Assembly: GCA_032871835.1 (NCBI GenBank)
Contig: CM065300.1
Location: forward strand, 5,723,768-5,787,767
From: Dipteronia dyeriana
Lineage: Eukaryota; Streptophyta; Magnoliopsida; Sapindales; Sapindaceae
DNA length: 64,000 bases
Reading direction: 5' to 3'
The first letter of the stretch is position 1; each line of letters begins with the position of its first letter. Shown here piece by piece: positions 22,681 through 33,169 of this stretch. A program made the position numbers and the translations under genes. The notes under the pieces were generated by a model. The model ran no database searches, was not told the origin of the DNA, and saw only the letters and a program-made list of their open reading frames with translations.

Positions 22681-24419
22681 ATCGAGAGACTGAGTCCCAC
22701 TCTCAAGAAATTCCCCTCCGGTATGTGGATCCTCTGTATGCTCATACATATGAGACCTGAAGCTCTGAAGTCCCCCGATCAATTCAAGCAATTCCCTATG
22801 TTTTTCTATCGATCCTCCTCGCTCTTCCGGATCAAATCCAACAACTCCCGGTGCTGTTGTTGTCGATCATCCTCACTCTTTCGGAGGGCTTCAAGTATCT
22901 CGTTCAACCGGTGTTCTAAACGGGGCCTGAAATCATGCAACATTGTTAATACTAAAACAATCAACAGATCTTTTTTAATAAAAACAAAACTACCATCTAA
23001 ACTTACCTCCCCAGCAAGTCCAACGCTTGCACGGGAATCCACTGTATCGACACCAATTCCTAGGGTGGTTAACCTAACCTTTCTACGCGTCACTCATCGA
23101 GAAGACGGCTCAGATCTGCCAGTGTCCATGCCACTAAAATCTGGACCTGCACTTGTAGTCGGACCCCCACCCTTCTCCCCGGGACAAACTGCACTTGTAG
23201 TCGGATCGGGGACTGTAGGAAGGTGAACCCTGTCGTCATGTAAATATAGGCTCCCCCCCACTTAGGCCTGCTAAGTATGGTGTCACCGCCTCAGCTGTTG
23301 TGGGCACGATTTTTATTATCGCAGACATCTGAAAGAGTTGTTAGATGAATGTCATTGTTACTTATAGTAAGTAATATAACGATACGATTAACAAATAAAA
23401 TATTACCCTAGCGCTAAAAATCTTGTCCAGCTTCTTCCCTCTAGGTTGTTTGGTCAACTCTCACTTCAACATTCGAGGAGAAAGGTCTGTAACCCTTCGA
23501 GTCCCGAAATCGATGCCCAATTGGGGGACCACCTCGAAAGCAAATATCTGCATCAAAGATAAGTACAGTTATAATCAAAAACAATTTTGGAAACGAAATT
23601 TAATGTACATGTTGGAAATCAAATTTCTTACCAAAAGGGTATGTGATAGACCGTAGATGTTGCACCCCTCCACGGAATGTCCAACATCGCCCTGTGACTG
23701 CTGGCGTCTCTCCTCACGACGTCGCGGTAGCGCATGCTTGAATGAAAATATAGAATGCCTATAGACATGGGCACCCCACGGGAACGCATCGAAGGCATTG
23801 AGGTCCTCTACCAACCGAAACTGCCAAACTGGAATCTTAAATCTCTCATCCACCCCCATCAATATCCAGTTCAACATGTAAATGAGGCACAACTTCACAG
23901 CATCGTACGCATGTTGAAACTCTCCGCGGGTAAGAACAACCCTCAAGTCATCCAACGATACCTCATCGTGTCCAGGAAAGTACCGTTGATGTATGTCATT
24001 CTCAACTGCAACATACATACTCGTGTCCGGTACGACTCTAAAATGTAATTCGGTGATGAGGCTAAATTCCACCTTTGAAAACCTGACCACATGGTTCCCT
24101 AACAAGAAACGCATCTCATCTGTCAGCCCGTTATGGTCCAACTCCCACAACAGTAGTTGATGAATAACACCACCCGAAAACTTCAGCTCCCGGTGCATCG
24201 ACATGAAATGCCCAAAACCGGAGGCCATGAATCGACGCCGATCCTCAACAGCAGACTCTTCAGGGACCCGGTTAAGTGTATCGTCTATACGGGCGAGGGC
24301 TTCAAAATGGTCGTATCGGGTCAATTTTTCCTTGAACCAATCTCCCTTTGGAGTTTTAAACAATTCCTTCAACATGCTCGTCATCTGCAATGTCACAGAA
24401 ACAATATATCAGTAAATTG

Positions 24420-25240
24420 CAAAAAAAATAGAAAATATTCTCGATCGTTTGAAACAAATTCTCGATACTTTAAAAATATTCTCGATCCTTTGAAAAAGTT
24501 CTCTATCCTTTGAAAAAGTTCTCGATCCTTTGAAAAAGTTCTCGATCCTTTGAAAAAGTTCTCGATCCTTTGGAAATAGTCTCGATCCTTTGAAAAACCT
24601 CTCGATCCTTTGAAAAACCTCTCGATCCTTTGAAAATTATTCTCAATCATTTTAAAAAATATCGACCATTTGAAAAACATTCTCGATCGTTTAAAAAAAT
24701 TCTCGATCCTTTGAAAAACCTCTCGATCCTTTTAAAATAGTCTCGATCCTTTGAAAAACCTCTCGATTCATTGAAAATTCTTCTCAATCATTTTAAAAAA
24801 TCTCGACTCTTTAAAAAAAAATCTCGATCGTTTAAAAAAATTCTCGATCCTTTGAAAAATCTCTCGAGTCTTTGAAAAATCTTCTCGATCATTTTAAAAA
24901 ATCTCAACCCTTTCAAAAACATTCTCGATCGTTAGAAAAAATTCTCGATCATTTGAAAATAGTCTCGATCCTTTGAAAAACCTCTCGATTCTTTAAAAAA
25001 AATCTCGATCATTTAACAAAAGCTCGATCACTTTGAAAAACATTCTCGATCGTTCCAAACAATTTCTTAATCCTTTAAAAATATTCTCCATGCTTTTAAA
25101 ATGTTCTCGACCCTTTGAGAAATAAGCTCGATCGTATGATAAAATTCCTCGAATCTTTCTAAAAAAATTCATCGATCTCGCTTGAAATATTCTCGATATA
25201 TTTTTATTTTTAAAAAAATGCTCGATACCATAATGTTGAA
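24420..25240. repeat. Subterminal CTCGATC tandem repeats, right block (intronic)
   Basis: A 20-bp unit, CTCGATCCTTTGAAAAAGTT, is repeated about 40 times with degeneration, best preserved at 24480-24620. The block lies in the first intron of the DUF1985-Ulp1 gene. The repeat is in the same orientation as the left block, so it is not part of the inverted terminal repeat. Copy 2 (52868-53620) is about 60 bp shorter, mainly by loss of units near 24500-24580. Confidence 0.92.
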
Positions 25241-25685
25241 CCTCATTTCAAACCCAAACCAAAACCACAATCAGTGTCAACCCTAATCTACAATTTCAAT
25301 CAACAGAACAAGTCTAAAATGCAATGATAAGTTATGAACAACAAATCGATAAATAAAACAAACTGAACTTACCTCTGTCAATCGCTGCGAAATGTACTGT
25401 ATTATCGTTCCGGTCAATAAGCTGTCGATTTTCTCGCCGTCGGTTTCGTTCTCGTCGGTTTCTTTCTCACTGTTGCTTTTCTCAGACTCACAAAACGATA
25501 ACTTTCTATCTTTTTCAATTTTATCTGGGTATTCTCGTCTATTTACCTTAAATGATGTCTTTTAAACTTACATTACTAAACTGGTGATATTAGCACAACA
25601 GCCCTCTGAAATAGTGCAACTTATTTTTCGATCCCTTTTTAGACATATCCAAAATCATATTATCATGGACCAAACCTGGTAAAAG

Positions 25686-27045
25686 AAATTAAAACTTATT
25701 TTAAAATATTGACTTTTAGAGCTATTGTGTTGTGTACTTGTGTTTTGTGAGTTATTGTCATTATGTACTTGGTGTAATCTAATAAGTAATGTAATTCGCA
25801 TTTTGTTAGTATGAGTGGTGCTGTTTGATTTTAACAGACTTCTTGACCTTTCATAGTTGGAATTTATTCTACGTAATAGTCTTCAAAGCTAATTGTGAGT
25901 GAAATTTAAAAAGAAAACGTTGTAAACGATTTCAAGAGATCTCACGAGCGAAAGGTGATTATAAGCATTATTGTAATAATTCCTAGCAAACTATATCATT
26001 AATAATTTAATATATTAATTTGATTGAGTCAATTATATGTAATTAACTTATTTACCTGTCTAATTAACCAGATGGAAGCATTGAAGCCGTCAATGATCAG
26101 AAAAGTTTGAACTTACTAAATGTCAGAGCTGGTTTACGTTTTCTTGAAGCTTCGTCATTAGCAAGCAACTACACTTATAATAATTAATAAAAGTGGATTA
26201 ACATTAATGTTAATTTTTCGACACAAGTAATGATGTGTTACAACTAATTTCTTCATAAAATTTTAAACATTTGGAATAATATTACATTTGCTGACTAACT
26301 TCAACTAAGATCTCAAAATTAAATTAGACAAAGGGAGAAAATAACAATAATAATTAAGAACATAAATTAACCACGATCAATGTATGTGAATGCCTTGAAT
26401 TGGTGACGGAGTCCCTCGTCAATTGATTAATCCCCACATCGACGGCCTTTGGTTTACTTGTAATATGCCTCATCACCAGACTTTTTCAAATACAATTATA
26501 TTAATTAGTTATTGGCTAAATTGTCTTAATAGTCATATATTATGATTTTGTTTTCTTAATTCACTAATGTTTTAAGCAATTGATCGGCCAATATTCCACA
26601 TCTTTGTTATTGAATAATAAAGTGTAAGGAGACCCATGGTGGAAATAACATTCCAAACTTTGTTTTTAGTACTGAATCTGATTAAAGAAACCGTCGTAGT
26701 GGAAGTTATATTCCGGACTATACTTTCAGAGTTGTAGTGATTAATGTTGCCGATCCTGGTAGACTCTTGAAAGTCTGAAACAATTAGTAATCTTCCATGA
26801 ATACAATACCACCTTTTTTGCAAGTAATAAAAGCCATAACGTATGCTGATAAATGTAATTAGGAGAATATTCAACAGTAGTTTTGTCGGCGCTGCTTTCT
26901 TTGGAATTCATTTAGCTACGTACTCTTCTTAAACCTACAGTATTACTCTTCCTTCTAATCTAATCCAACCACACAACCGTGTCTGTGTGACTGTGTATGT
27001 ATGTATTAATCCATCAAATTTCATGCCTCCACACACGCATGTTCG
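25686..27045. other. Intergenic and upstream region of the polygalacturonase
   Basis: AT-rich sequence. A block at about 26425-26490 (ATTGATTAAT..CCCA followed by CCAGACTTTTTCAAAT) recurs at 37138-37190 near the third glycine-rich gene. A 100-codon minus frame at 26572-26874, identical in copy 2, has no recognisable domain and overlaps the probable promoter. I do not call it a gene. Confidence 0.5.
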
Positions 27046-27053
27046 TATAAATA
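27046..27053 (+). promoter_or_regulatory. TATA box of the polygalacturonase gene
   Basis: TATAAATA, 86 bp upstream of the chosen ATG. Transcription should start about 25-35 bp downstream, near 27080. The in-frame ATG at 27057 would then not be in the mRNA, which supports translation from 27132. Confidence 0.65.
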
Positions 27054-27131
27054 AACATGACTAATATCAAGTTCTTCTCAGTTATCACCAATTCATTCGA
27101 ATATTCATCAATCACTTCACGGCAAACAAAA

Positions 27132-28712
27132 ATGGCGAAGCTTTTTAGTTACATATTTCTTTTAATGATCGTTGTCCTCTTATATCAATCATCATCATCT
27201 GCACTGAAAACATACAATGTTTTGAGCTTTGGAGCCAGAGGCATCGGTGTAACAGACTCCACACAAGCATTTATGAATGCATGGTCTGCAGCTTGTGCCT
27301 CCGCTGGACCAACCAGAATCTATGTACCCAAAGGAAGGTATTTTCTTGGCTCTGTGGCCTTCAACGGTGACTGCAAAAGCTCGGAAATTACGTTACGGAT
27401 TGATGGAACACTGATTGCTACGGTTGATAATGATGTGCTAGGTCAATTTAAGAATTGGGTTAGCTTTGATAGAGTTAATAGAGTTTCCATAATCGGTGGA
27501 GCATTTGATGCTAAAGGATCTGCTTTGTGGGCTTGCAAGGCTGAAGCAGCCACCAATTGTCCCGATGGAGCCACGGTATTAAATTATTAATTACATTCAT
27601 TTATTTATATTTTTCTCTATAACGAAACTTTTTATATATATGAAAATTTGATTTTGTTATCTGTTATTGTAGACGTTGAGAATTACCAATTCCACCAACA
27701 TCAGGATCAATGGTCTATTGTCGTTAAATAGTCAATTGTACCACGTTGTGATCGATGGTTGTCAAAATGTGAACATTGAAGGGGTTAAGGTCATAGCTTC
27801 GGGTGAAAGCCCTAATACTGACGGTATCCATGTTGAAGAATCGACAAATGTAACAATCGTGAACTCTGTCATGAAAACCGGGGACGATTGCATTTCGATT
27901 GGTCCCGGCACCACCAACTTGTGGATTGAGCGTGTGACATGCGGCCCTGGCCATGGCATCAGGTAGTAAAATGTTATATAGTAATTCATTTGTCTACTAG
28001 AAAAATTCACTTAATTGTCACTTCTTGGTTTGCAGTATTGGAAGCTTGGGCCAAGATATGAAGGAAGATGGCGTCCAAAACGTGACAGTCAAAAACACAA
28101 CTTTTATAGGTACCCAAAATGGGCTGAGAATAAAAACATGGGCCAGGCCCAGCAATGGATTTGTTCAAGGTGTTCAATTCATTGGAGCTTTTATGTATTA
28201 TGTCGAAAATCCCATTGTCATTGACCAAAGCTATTGTCCTCATGACCTCAATTGTCCTGGTCAGGTAAAACATCTCATAAATGTTTCATTTTATTCTTTA
28301 TCTAACCAATCTTACATTCTTACCATTAGGGAAGTAAATATCAGTAATATTTCGGATATTTTCCGTATTTCAAAAATATCAGTATTAAAAATATTTCTAA
28401 ATATCTCAAATATTCTAAAAATATCGTTGTTGGTTATCCAATAACAATCAATTTATTAACAGACTTTATTTCCATTTTGTTTATCGATACTAGGTGTCCG
28501 GTATACAAATAAGTGATGTGACATTCCAAGACATTCGAGGAGTATCAATCGCACCAATTGCTATAAAACTTGACTGTAGCGTCAAATATCCGTGCAAAGG
28601 GATTAAATTGCAAAATGTGAATTTGAAATATTTGAAGGAAGAGGCTCAATCGTCTTGCACTAATGTAATCGGGGAGGCACTTGGATTGGTTAAACCAGAT
28701 GGTTGTTTTTAA
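27132..28712 (+). CDS. Polygalacturonase (GH28), probably exo-type, four exons
   Basis: Exons 27132-27575, 27673-27962, 28036-28264 and 28494-28712 have GT-AG introns and join in frame to 393 residues, the usual length of plant exopolygalacturonases. The enzyme hydrolyses homogalacturonan of pectin in the cell wall. Residues 1 to about 24 are a signal peptide. All GH28 hallmarks are present: SPNTDG (Asp198), GDDC (Asp219, Asp220), GPGHGIS (His242) and RIK (276-278). The upstream in-frame ATG at 27057 is rejected because it is 4 bp from the TATA box. ATG 27132 has context AAAATGGCG and starts a proper signal peptide. The copy at 55521-57101 has identical exons. Pollen expression is typical of this clade but cannot be judged here. 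Confidence 0.93.
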
Positions 28713-29024
28713 TAAATTAAGTTATAACAAATAGTCTTTGGACATTAGTATATATATATACATTTCTTCAGATGTACGATCACTGTTTTCCATGTTATGT
28801 CAAATTTATTGAAATACTTTATTATATTATCGTAATGTAAGCATCTACTGCTTTTGGATTTTTAACAATTGTTCACGATCTTGTGATTTCATAAATCAAT
28901 TCATTTGCTAAAATGCATTCAAAAGATCCACTTTAGTTATTCTTCAAGCTATTTCACAAACACAGTCATTTCTATTGAACACTTTAGTTATTCTATATTT
29001 TCATATGTAAAGAGAAGTTCTCAG

Positions 29025-29064
<40 letters not shown>

Positions 29065-29404
29065 CTAAAATCCTTATAGAAAAACTGAAGACAGTTAATC
29101 TTTCATAAAAGAAAAATCAAAACAGTTTCTCATAAAAACTCTTAACTCTAAATATTCCTCATAACCACAAATAGAACATATTCAAAGAGAAACAACAAAA
29201 ACAACATTAACGAAAACAGTAAACGGGCAACTCATTGAATATTTATATATAGCACATTGATTTATATATTTCAAATATAAGCTTCCATATGGACATAATA
29301 CTTAAAATTCAAATACAAGTCGAGACACATCTATAACTAATATATTAACCTTAAAAAAAAGAGTCACATTTCTATATTTTTCTCTCAAGTACATAAAAAA
29401 TTAG
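28713..29404. other. 3' flank of polygalacturonase with a (TTA)n microsatellite
   Basis: Non-coding. A trinucleotide repeat of about 38 bp, (TTA)n, lies at about 29026-29063 and opens a poly-Ile artefact frame. The partner is at about 57415-57452. Confidence 0.7.
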
Positions 29405-29815
29405 CTAGCAATCGAGTTGAAATATAAAAAGCCAACAACATGACAGTTTTAAAATGGGACTCATGATCCGTCTACCTTTGAGCTTATAGATAAAGAGTGG
29501 GTATGTAATGGTTAATATAAAAAAGCAGTAGCAAATGTTGAGAAAAGTAATAATCATTAACCTCATATAGTACTTGTCAAGGTGATTATGGTCCAACGTA
29601 GAGTCGAAAGAGATTCCATTTGCATACACGAAGCGTATGAGAAGGAAGCTTCTAATTTTGTTGATGACAAATCCATTCATTGCTTTTACAGAGTTCTTCA
29701 GTGACATAGTGAGCTCATCAATCATTAATTCCTTCAATCCATCAACACTAAAGCATAATATAAAACCTAAAATACAGTACTGTGGTTCCTACGGGTACAT
29801 GCTCATAAGTTTTTT
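29405..29815 (-). pseudogene. NRT1/PTR (NPF) transporter 3'-exon remnant, unit 1
   Basis: The minus translation has QYCILGFILCFS, then DELTMSLKNSVKAMNGFV, then STLDHNHLDKYYMRLMIITF and YKLKGRR. This order (PQYFL.G, E..D..P.S..., W..DLN.S.LD.YY.LL, YK) is that of the C-terminal exon of plant NPF peptide/nitrate transporters, with its last transmembrane helices. The upstream part is interrupted by a stop near 29790 and no earlier exons were found. It is one of three tandem remnants. Confidence 0.5.
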
Positions 29816-30189
29816 CTAAAACCTGCCAACTTCGACAATTCAAATCCAAATTCTCATAATTTTAACATGGTCTAGAGGTAAGAATTTATCAAAAACATAG
29901 CAGAGTATTGCCTGTGAAATATGTTTCATAAAAGAAAAACCAGGACACTTCCTCATAAAAACTCCAACTCTAAGTATGCCTCATAAACACAATGAGAACA
30001 TATTCAAAAAGAAACAACATTAACGAAACCAATAAAAGGACAACTCATTGAATATACATAACACATTGATTTATATATTTCAATAATAAGTTTTTATATT
30101 GACATAATACTTAAAATTCAAGTACAACTTGAAGACAAGTCTATAACTATATATTAACCTTATAAAAAAAAAGCCATAGTCCAAAATTA

Positions 30190-30650
30190 CTATATTTTTC
30201 TCTCAAGTAAATACAAAATTAACTGAACATGACATAGTTTTAAAATGGGATTCATGATCCGTCTACCTTTAGTCTTGTGGATAAAGAGTGGGTATTTAAT
30301 GGTTGATAAAAAAAAGCAGTAGCAACTATTAAGAAAAACAATAATCATTAACACCATATAGCACTTGTCAAGGCGACTATGATCCAACGTGGAGGCGAAA
30401 AGGATTCTGTTTACATACATGAAGTGTATGCTAAAGAAGCTTTCAATTTTATTAATAACAAATCAATTCATTACTTTGGTATAGTTCTCCGGTGATGTAA
30501 AGAGCTCATCAATCATGAATTTGTCCAATTCATGAGGACTAAAACATAACATAAGACCTAAAAGGAAGTATTGTGGTGACCACTGTAATACGCTCACAAG
30601 TTTTTTTCTGATTTTTGATTTGCATAACTCAACCCTAACACATGAAACAA
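30190..30650 (-). pseudogene. NRT1/PTR (NPF) transporter 3'-exon remnant, unit 2
   Basis: The second tandem copy has VLQWSPQYFLLGLMLCFS, then DELFTSPENYTKVMN, an in-frame TGA where the others have Gly, then NRILFASTLDHSRLDKCYM and KTKGRR. QWSPQYFLLGL is the clearest match to NPF proteins among the three. An in-frame stop and the lack of the first two-thirds of a transporter mark it as a fragment. Confidence 0.5.
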
Positions 30651-30844
30651 CATATAATTCAAATGAAACTAACTGTTAATTAACTAAGTAAGTATACTAA
30701 AGTAAATCCAATTAAGCATGTTGCTCAAATATAAACTAACGTGAAGACGTCTGATGTCACCTCAATATGGAAATTTAATCTTAATTGATTTGTTTTTTTC
30801 TATTAATTTAAGAATAATTTCAAATTTTAAAAGCGAATCAATAC

Positions 30845-30961
30845 CTCATTAGTTGTGTCTATGTTGCTACCCACATCAAGAATTTTACCGCCGACATCAT
30901 CCCAGTCGTCGCACTCCACCTCATCATTGTCTGTGACTTTCACGTGAAAACATGTCATCAT
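30845..30961 (-). other. Possible 39-codon acidic first exon
   Basis: ATG (30961-30959) opens exactly 39 codons, MMTCFHVKVTDNDEVECDDW and onward, ending at GAG followed by a GTATTG donor. It is rich in Asp/Glu and clean of stops. It lies about 200 bp upstream of NPF remnant unit 2 on the same strand. I do not recognise it. It may be a captured exon or the first exon of a chimeric transcript. An identical copy is at 59234-59350. Confidence 0.35.
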
Positions 30962-31563
30962 CTGATTTTCAGAAGAAAGATTGAACAGCAGTAAAAGATT
31001 GAAAAACGATGTGTTAGGGTTTAAGTTAACTTTATCTTTCAGAATTTTGAATTTGTTAAATGATAATCATGCATAGTTTTTATTTGTAATATACTGTTGC
31101 ATTTTTCTATTAAATATTTTTTTTAACGGTAATAAAAACAATGAGTTTATTCAATATTAATTATTATATTTTTGAATAAAGTGCAACGGTAATAAAAGCA
31201 TTAAGTTTATTAAATATTATTTTTTTAAATAAATGAATAAAGTGTAACGATATTAAAATAATGAATTTAATCAATATTGCAGTTAACGGCAATATGAAAG
31301 GATAAAATAATCAATTTTCCTATGAAATATGTTTCATAAAAGAAAAACCAAGACTCTTTCTCGTAAAAACTCTAACTCTAACAATGAAAACAATAAAACG
31401 ACAACTCATTGAATACACATAACATATTGATTTTTATATATCAATAATAAGCTTTCATATCGACATAATACATAAAATTCAAATACAAGTTGAAGACAAG
31501 TCTATAGCTATATATATTATCCTTACAAAAAAAACCTTACTCCAATATTACTGTATTTTTCTC

Positions 31564-31995
31564 TCAAGTACGTACAAAATTAACTAGCGCCGAGTTGAAA
31601 TATAAAAAGCCAAGAACATGATATAGTTTTAAAATGGGATTCATGATCCGTCTACCTTTGGGCTTGTAGGTAAAGAGTCGGTATGTAATGGTTGATATAA
31701 AAAAGTAGTAGTAACTATTGTGACAAGTAATAATCATTAAATTCATATAGTACTTGTCAATGAGACTATGGTCCAAAGTGGAGGCGAAAAGGATTCTGAT
31801 TGCATACAAGAAGTGTATGCTAAGGAAGCTTCCAATTTCATCGATGACAAATCCATTCATTACTTTGGCATAGTTCTTCAGTGATATATGGAGTTCATCA
31901 ACCATGAATTCCTCTAATCCATTAACACTAAAGTATAACATAAGACCTAAAAAGCAGTACTACGGTGCCCACCAGCACATGCTCATAAGTTTTTT
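31564..31995 (-). pseudogene. NRT1/PTR (NPF) transporter 3'-exon remnant, unit 3
   Basis: The longest open stretch (125 codons) has CFLGLMLYFSVNGLEEFMVD, ISLKNYAKVMNGFVIDEI, ASTLDHSLIDKYYM and YKPKGRR. A stop lies before CFLGLM, in place of the PQ.F of NPF proteins. Unit spacing is about 850 and 1350 bp. The flanking non-coding sequence (for example TTTCTCTCAAGTA downstream) is also repeated, so whole segments were duplicated. Confidence 0.5.
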
Positions 31996-32029
31996 TCTGA
32001 TTTTTTGATTTAGTGCCTCGTTCTTGTGT

Positions 32030-32600
32030 TATGCCTTGCAAATCCAGCGCATTAAAATCTCTGATGTGATAGAACCTGTTCTCCGAAACATAATGGCTTT
32101 GGAGATTTTTTATTATCCAACAAAACCTTACATGTCATTATGCTAATCCGATGAATTATATAATTGATACCACTAAGGATATGGATTTACTTGTTGAGAA
32201 AGGATTATTGTCGATTACGTGGGTGATATTGAATTAAGAGTACATTTTTGCTCACCCCTTTGAGAGTGGGTGAACATTACCCCATTCCGTATGGATTATA
32301 TGTGTCTATAGAGAGGATAAATTTGTCCAAACACTGTCATCTTTTAAAATAAATTTACCCCTCCCTGGACACATGTCATCCATACGGGAGGGGGTAACAC
32401 TCACACCCCCCGAAAGGGAGGGTGAGCAAAAGTGAACTGTTGAATTAATAGCCCAGATGTTCAACAGACTTTGCTCACACATTGCATTAAGTGGTTCTCG
32501 TTATTATGAAGATGTCGAGGAAATGAAAGAACACTATAGCCAACTGTTTGCTCTCCTGATTCTCACTGTTATACAAATTGTTTGCTCTCTTATGCAACTC
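32030..32600 (+). pseudogene. DUF247 gene remnant, split by a MITE
   Basis: Plus-strand pieces read EPVLRNIMALE, then a frame change, then NYIIDTTKDMDLLVEKGLL, another frame change, and VGDIELIAQMFNRLCSH followed by SGSRYYEDVEEMKEHY. This is the C-terminal region of plant DUF247 proteins in the right order. The 202-bp MITE at 32238-32439 lies exactly between DIE and LIAQ. Removing it with one target repeat restores the frame there. The other frame changes and missing N-terminus show it was a fragment in any case. Confidence 0.72.
32238..32439. mobile_element. 202-bp MITE with 9-bp target duplication
   Basis: The left end GAGTACATTTTTGCTCACCC and the reverse complement of the right end CAGTTCACTTTTGCTCACCC differ at 3 of 20 positions. 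The symmetry continues inward to TTACCCC and CCGTATGGAT. The target duplication TTGAATTAA is at 32229-32237 and 32440-32448. Its 9-bp length suggests the Mutator superfamily. The partner is at 60627-60828. Confidence 0.9.
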
Positions 32601-32861
32601 TAGTGAAACTCCAACGACAATGGGACAATTTTATAATTGTATTAGAGGTGGTTGGTCTACTTTATATAATTATTAATTATATACTGTTTGTGTTTCATTA
32701 TATATATATATAGCATTTGAGGCTTGTATTTCCATACGTATGTTATTATTAAGTTTGGAATTGAAAATTTTCTTGTCATTCCAATTAATATAGGGTTATT
32801 ATTAAAAACCACTCAATAGTTTGATTTATTGGTCAAAAACCACTCTCTAGTTTTATTTTTG
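32601..32861. other. AT-rich spacer
   Basis: No gene. A short TA microsatellite (about 32699-32712) is longer in copy 2. Confidence 0.5.
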
Positions 32862-33169
32862 GTCAAAATTAATGGTGTAAATATGGACCGGGCCGAAACA
32901 GGCCCGTCAGTCCGGCACGCGAAGGAGGGTGGGCTGTGCTTGGCATGGCCCAAGGCGTTGGCAGGCCGGACCAAGCCCGGCACGTATGTGGGCCTCTTGC
33001 CGAGCCATAGGGGTCAGGTCCGATGTGTCGGCATCTTTCTGTAGCCTTATTTGTATTTCAAGAAATGGATCATAACCGGTAGCCTTATTTTTCGGACCGT
33101 TTGAACATGTTGAACGATAATTTTGATCTTTTTGAGCCGACTCAAGCCGACTCAAGCCGAAGTGGGACC

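Larger units (their letters stand above)
20880..25560 (-). pseudogene. DUF1985 / Ulp1-like (C48) cysteine protease gene of the MULE
   Basis: A multi-exon minus gene. A 5' exon near 25380-25550 encodes an acidic Glu/Ser segment ending ISQRLTE at a GTAAGT donor. After a roughly 1-kb intron full of CTCGATC repeats, exon 23632-24384 (251 codons, acceptor CATTGCAG) carries a DUF1985-like domain. Next come an exon with PRMLK-stop-ELTKQ (TGA at 23461-23463), a charged region (LEHRLNEILEALRKSEDD), and a Pro-rich linker of SEQ/PPPP repeats with stops. Last is a Ulp1-like domain with HWLLVTV (catalytic His) and IVDPW (Asp). In the final exon the position expected for the nucleophilic Cys is Tyr (GNYGSHTLRLIEYL). 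It is dead here: several stops and no active-site Cys. Confidence 0.8.
16600..25685. mobile_element. Mutator-like element (MULE) with DUF1985-Ulp1 passenger gene
   Basis: The left end (about 16600-16760) and the reverse complement of the right end (about 25550-25685) share an imperfect inverted repeat. Matching blocks include TATGATTTT, TGTTGTG.TAATAT and TTTAAAAGACAT in the same order. Inside are a MURA-type transposase (plus) and a convergent DUF1985 plus Ulp1-like protease gene (minus), each next to a block of about 20-bp CTCGATC repeats. Elements pairing MURA with a Ulp1-like gene are known in plants (Kaonashi-type MULEs). The outer limits are approximate and I did not find a certain 9-bp target duplication. 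Both genes are broken. Confidence 0.85.

Noticed and set aside
22279..23226. 315-codon plus-strand Gly/Glu-rich frame (and 319-codon copy at 50711)
   Set aside because: It mirrors the Pro-rich linker of the minus-strand DUF1985-Ulp1 gene. The minus reading fits with neighbouring exons, and the plus frame lacks any domain.
24393..24680. Minus frame with FFKGSRTFSKDRE repeats
   Set aside because: Translation of the 20-bp CTCGATC repeats within an intron.
24420..25240. Regular repeats that superficially suggest a CRISPR array
   Set aside because: Units are contiguous 20-bp direct repeats without unique spacers, in a plant transposon intron.
26572..26874. 100-codon minus-strand frame, identical in copy 2
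   Set aside because: It has no recognisable domain. Identity is explained by the recent duplication, and it overlaps the polygalacturonase upstream region.
27057..27131. Upstream in-frame ATG of the polygalacturonase adding 25 residues
   Set aside because: It lies 4 bp after the TATA box, upstream of the expected transcription start, and would bury the signal peptide.
28905..29108. Frame with a poly-Ile run
   Set aside because: Translation of the (TTA)n microsatellite.
32829..33155. Frames on both strands over the hAT left end
   Set aside because: They arise from the GC-rich subterminal GGCC motifs of the transposon.
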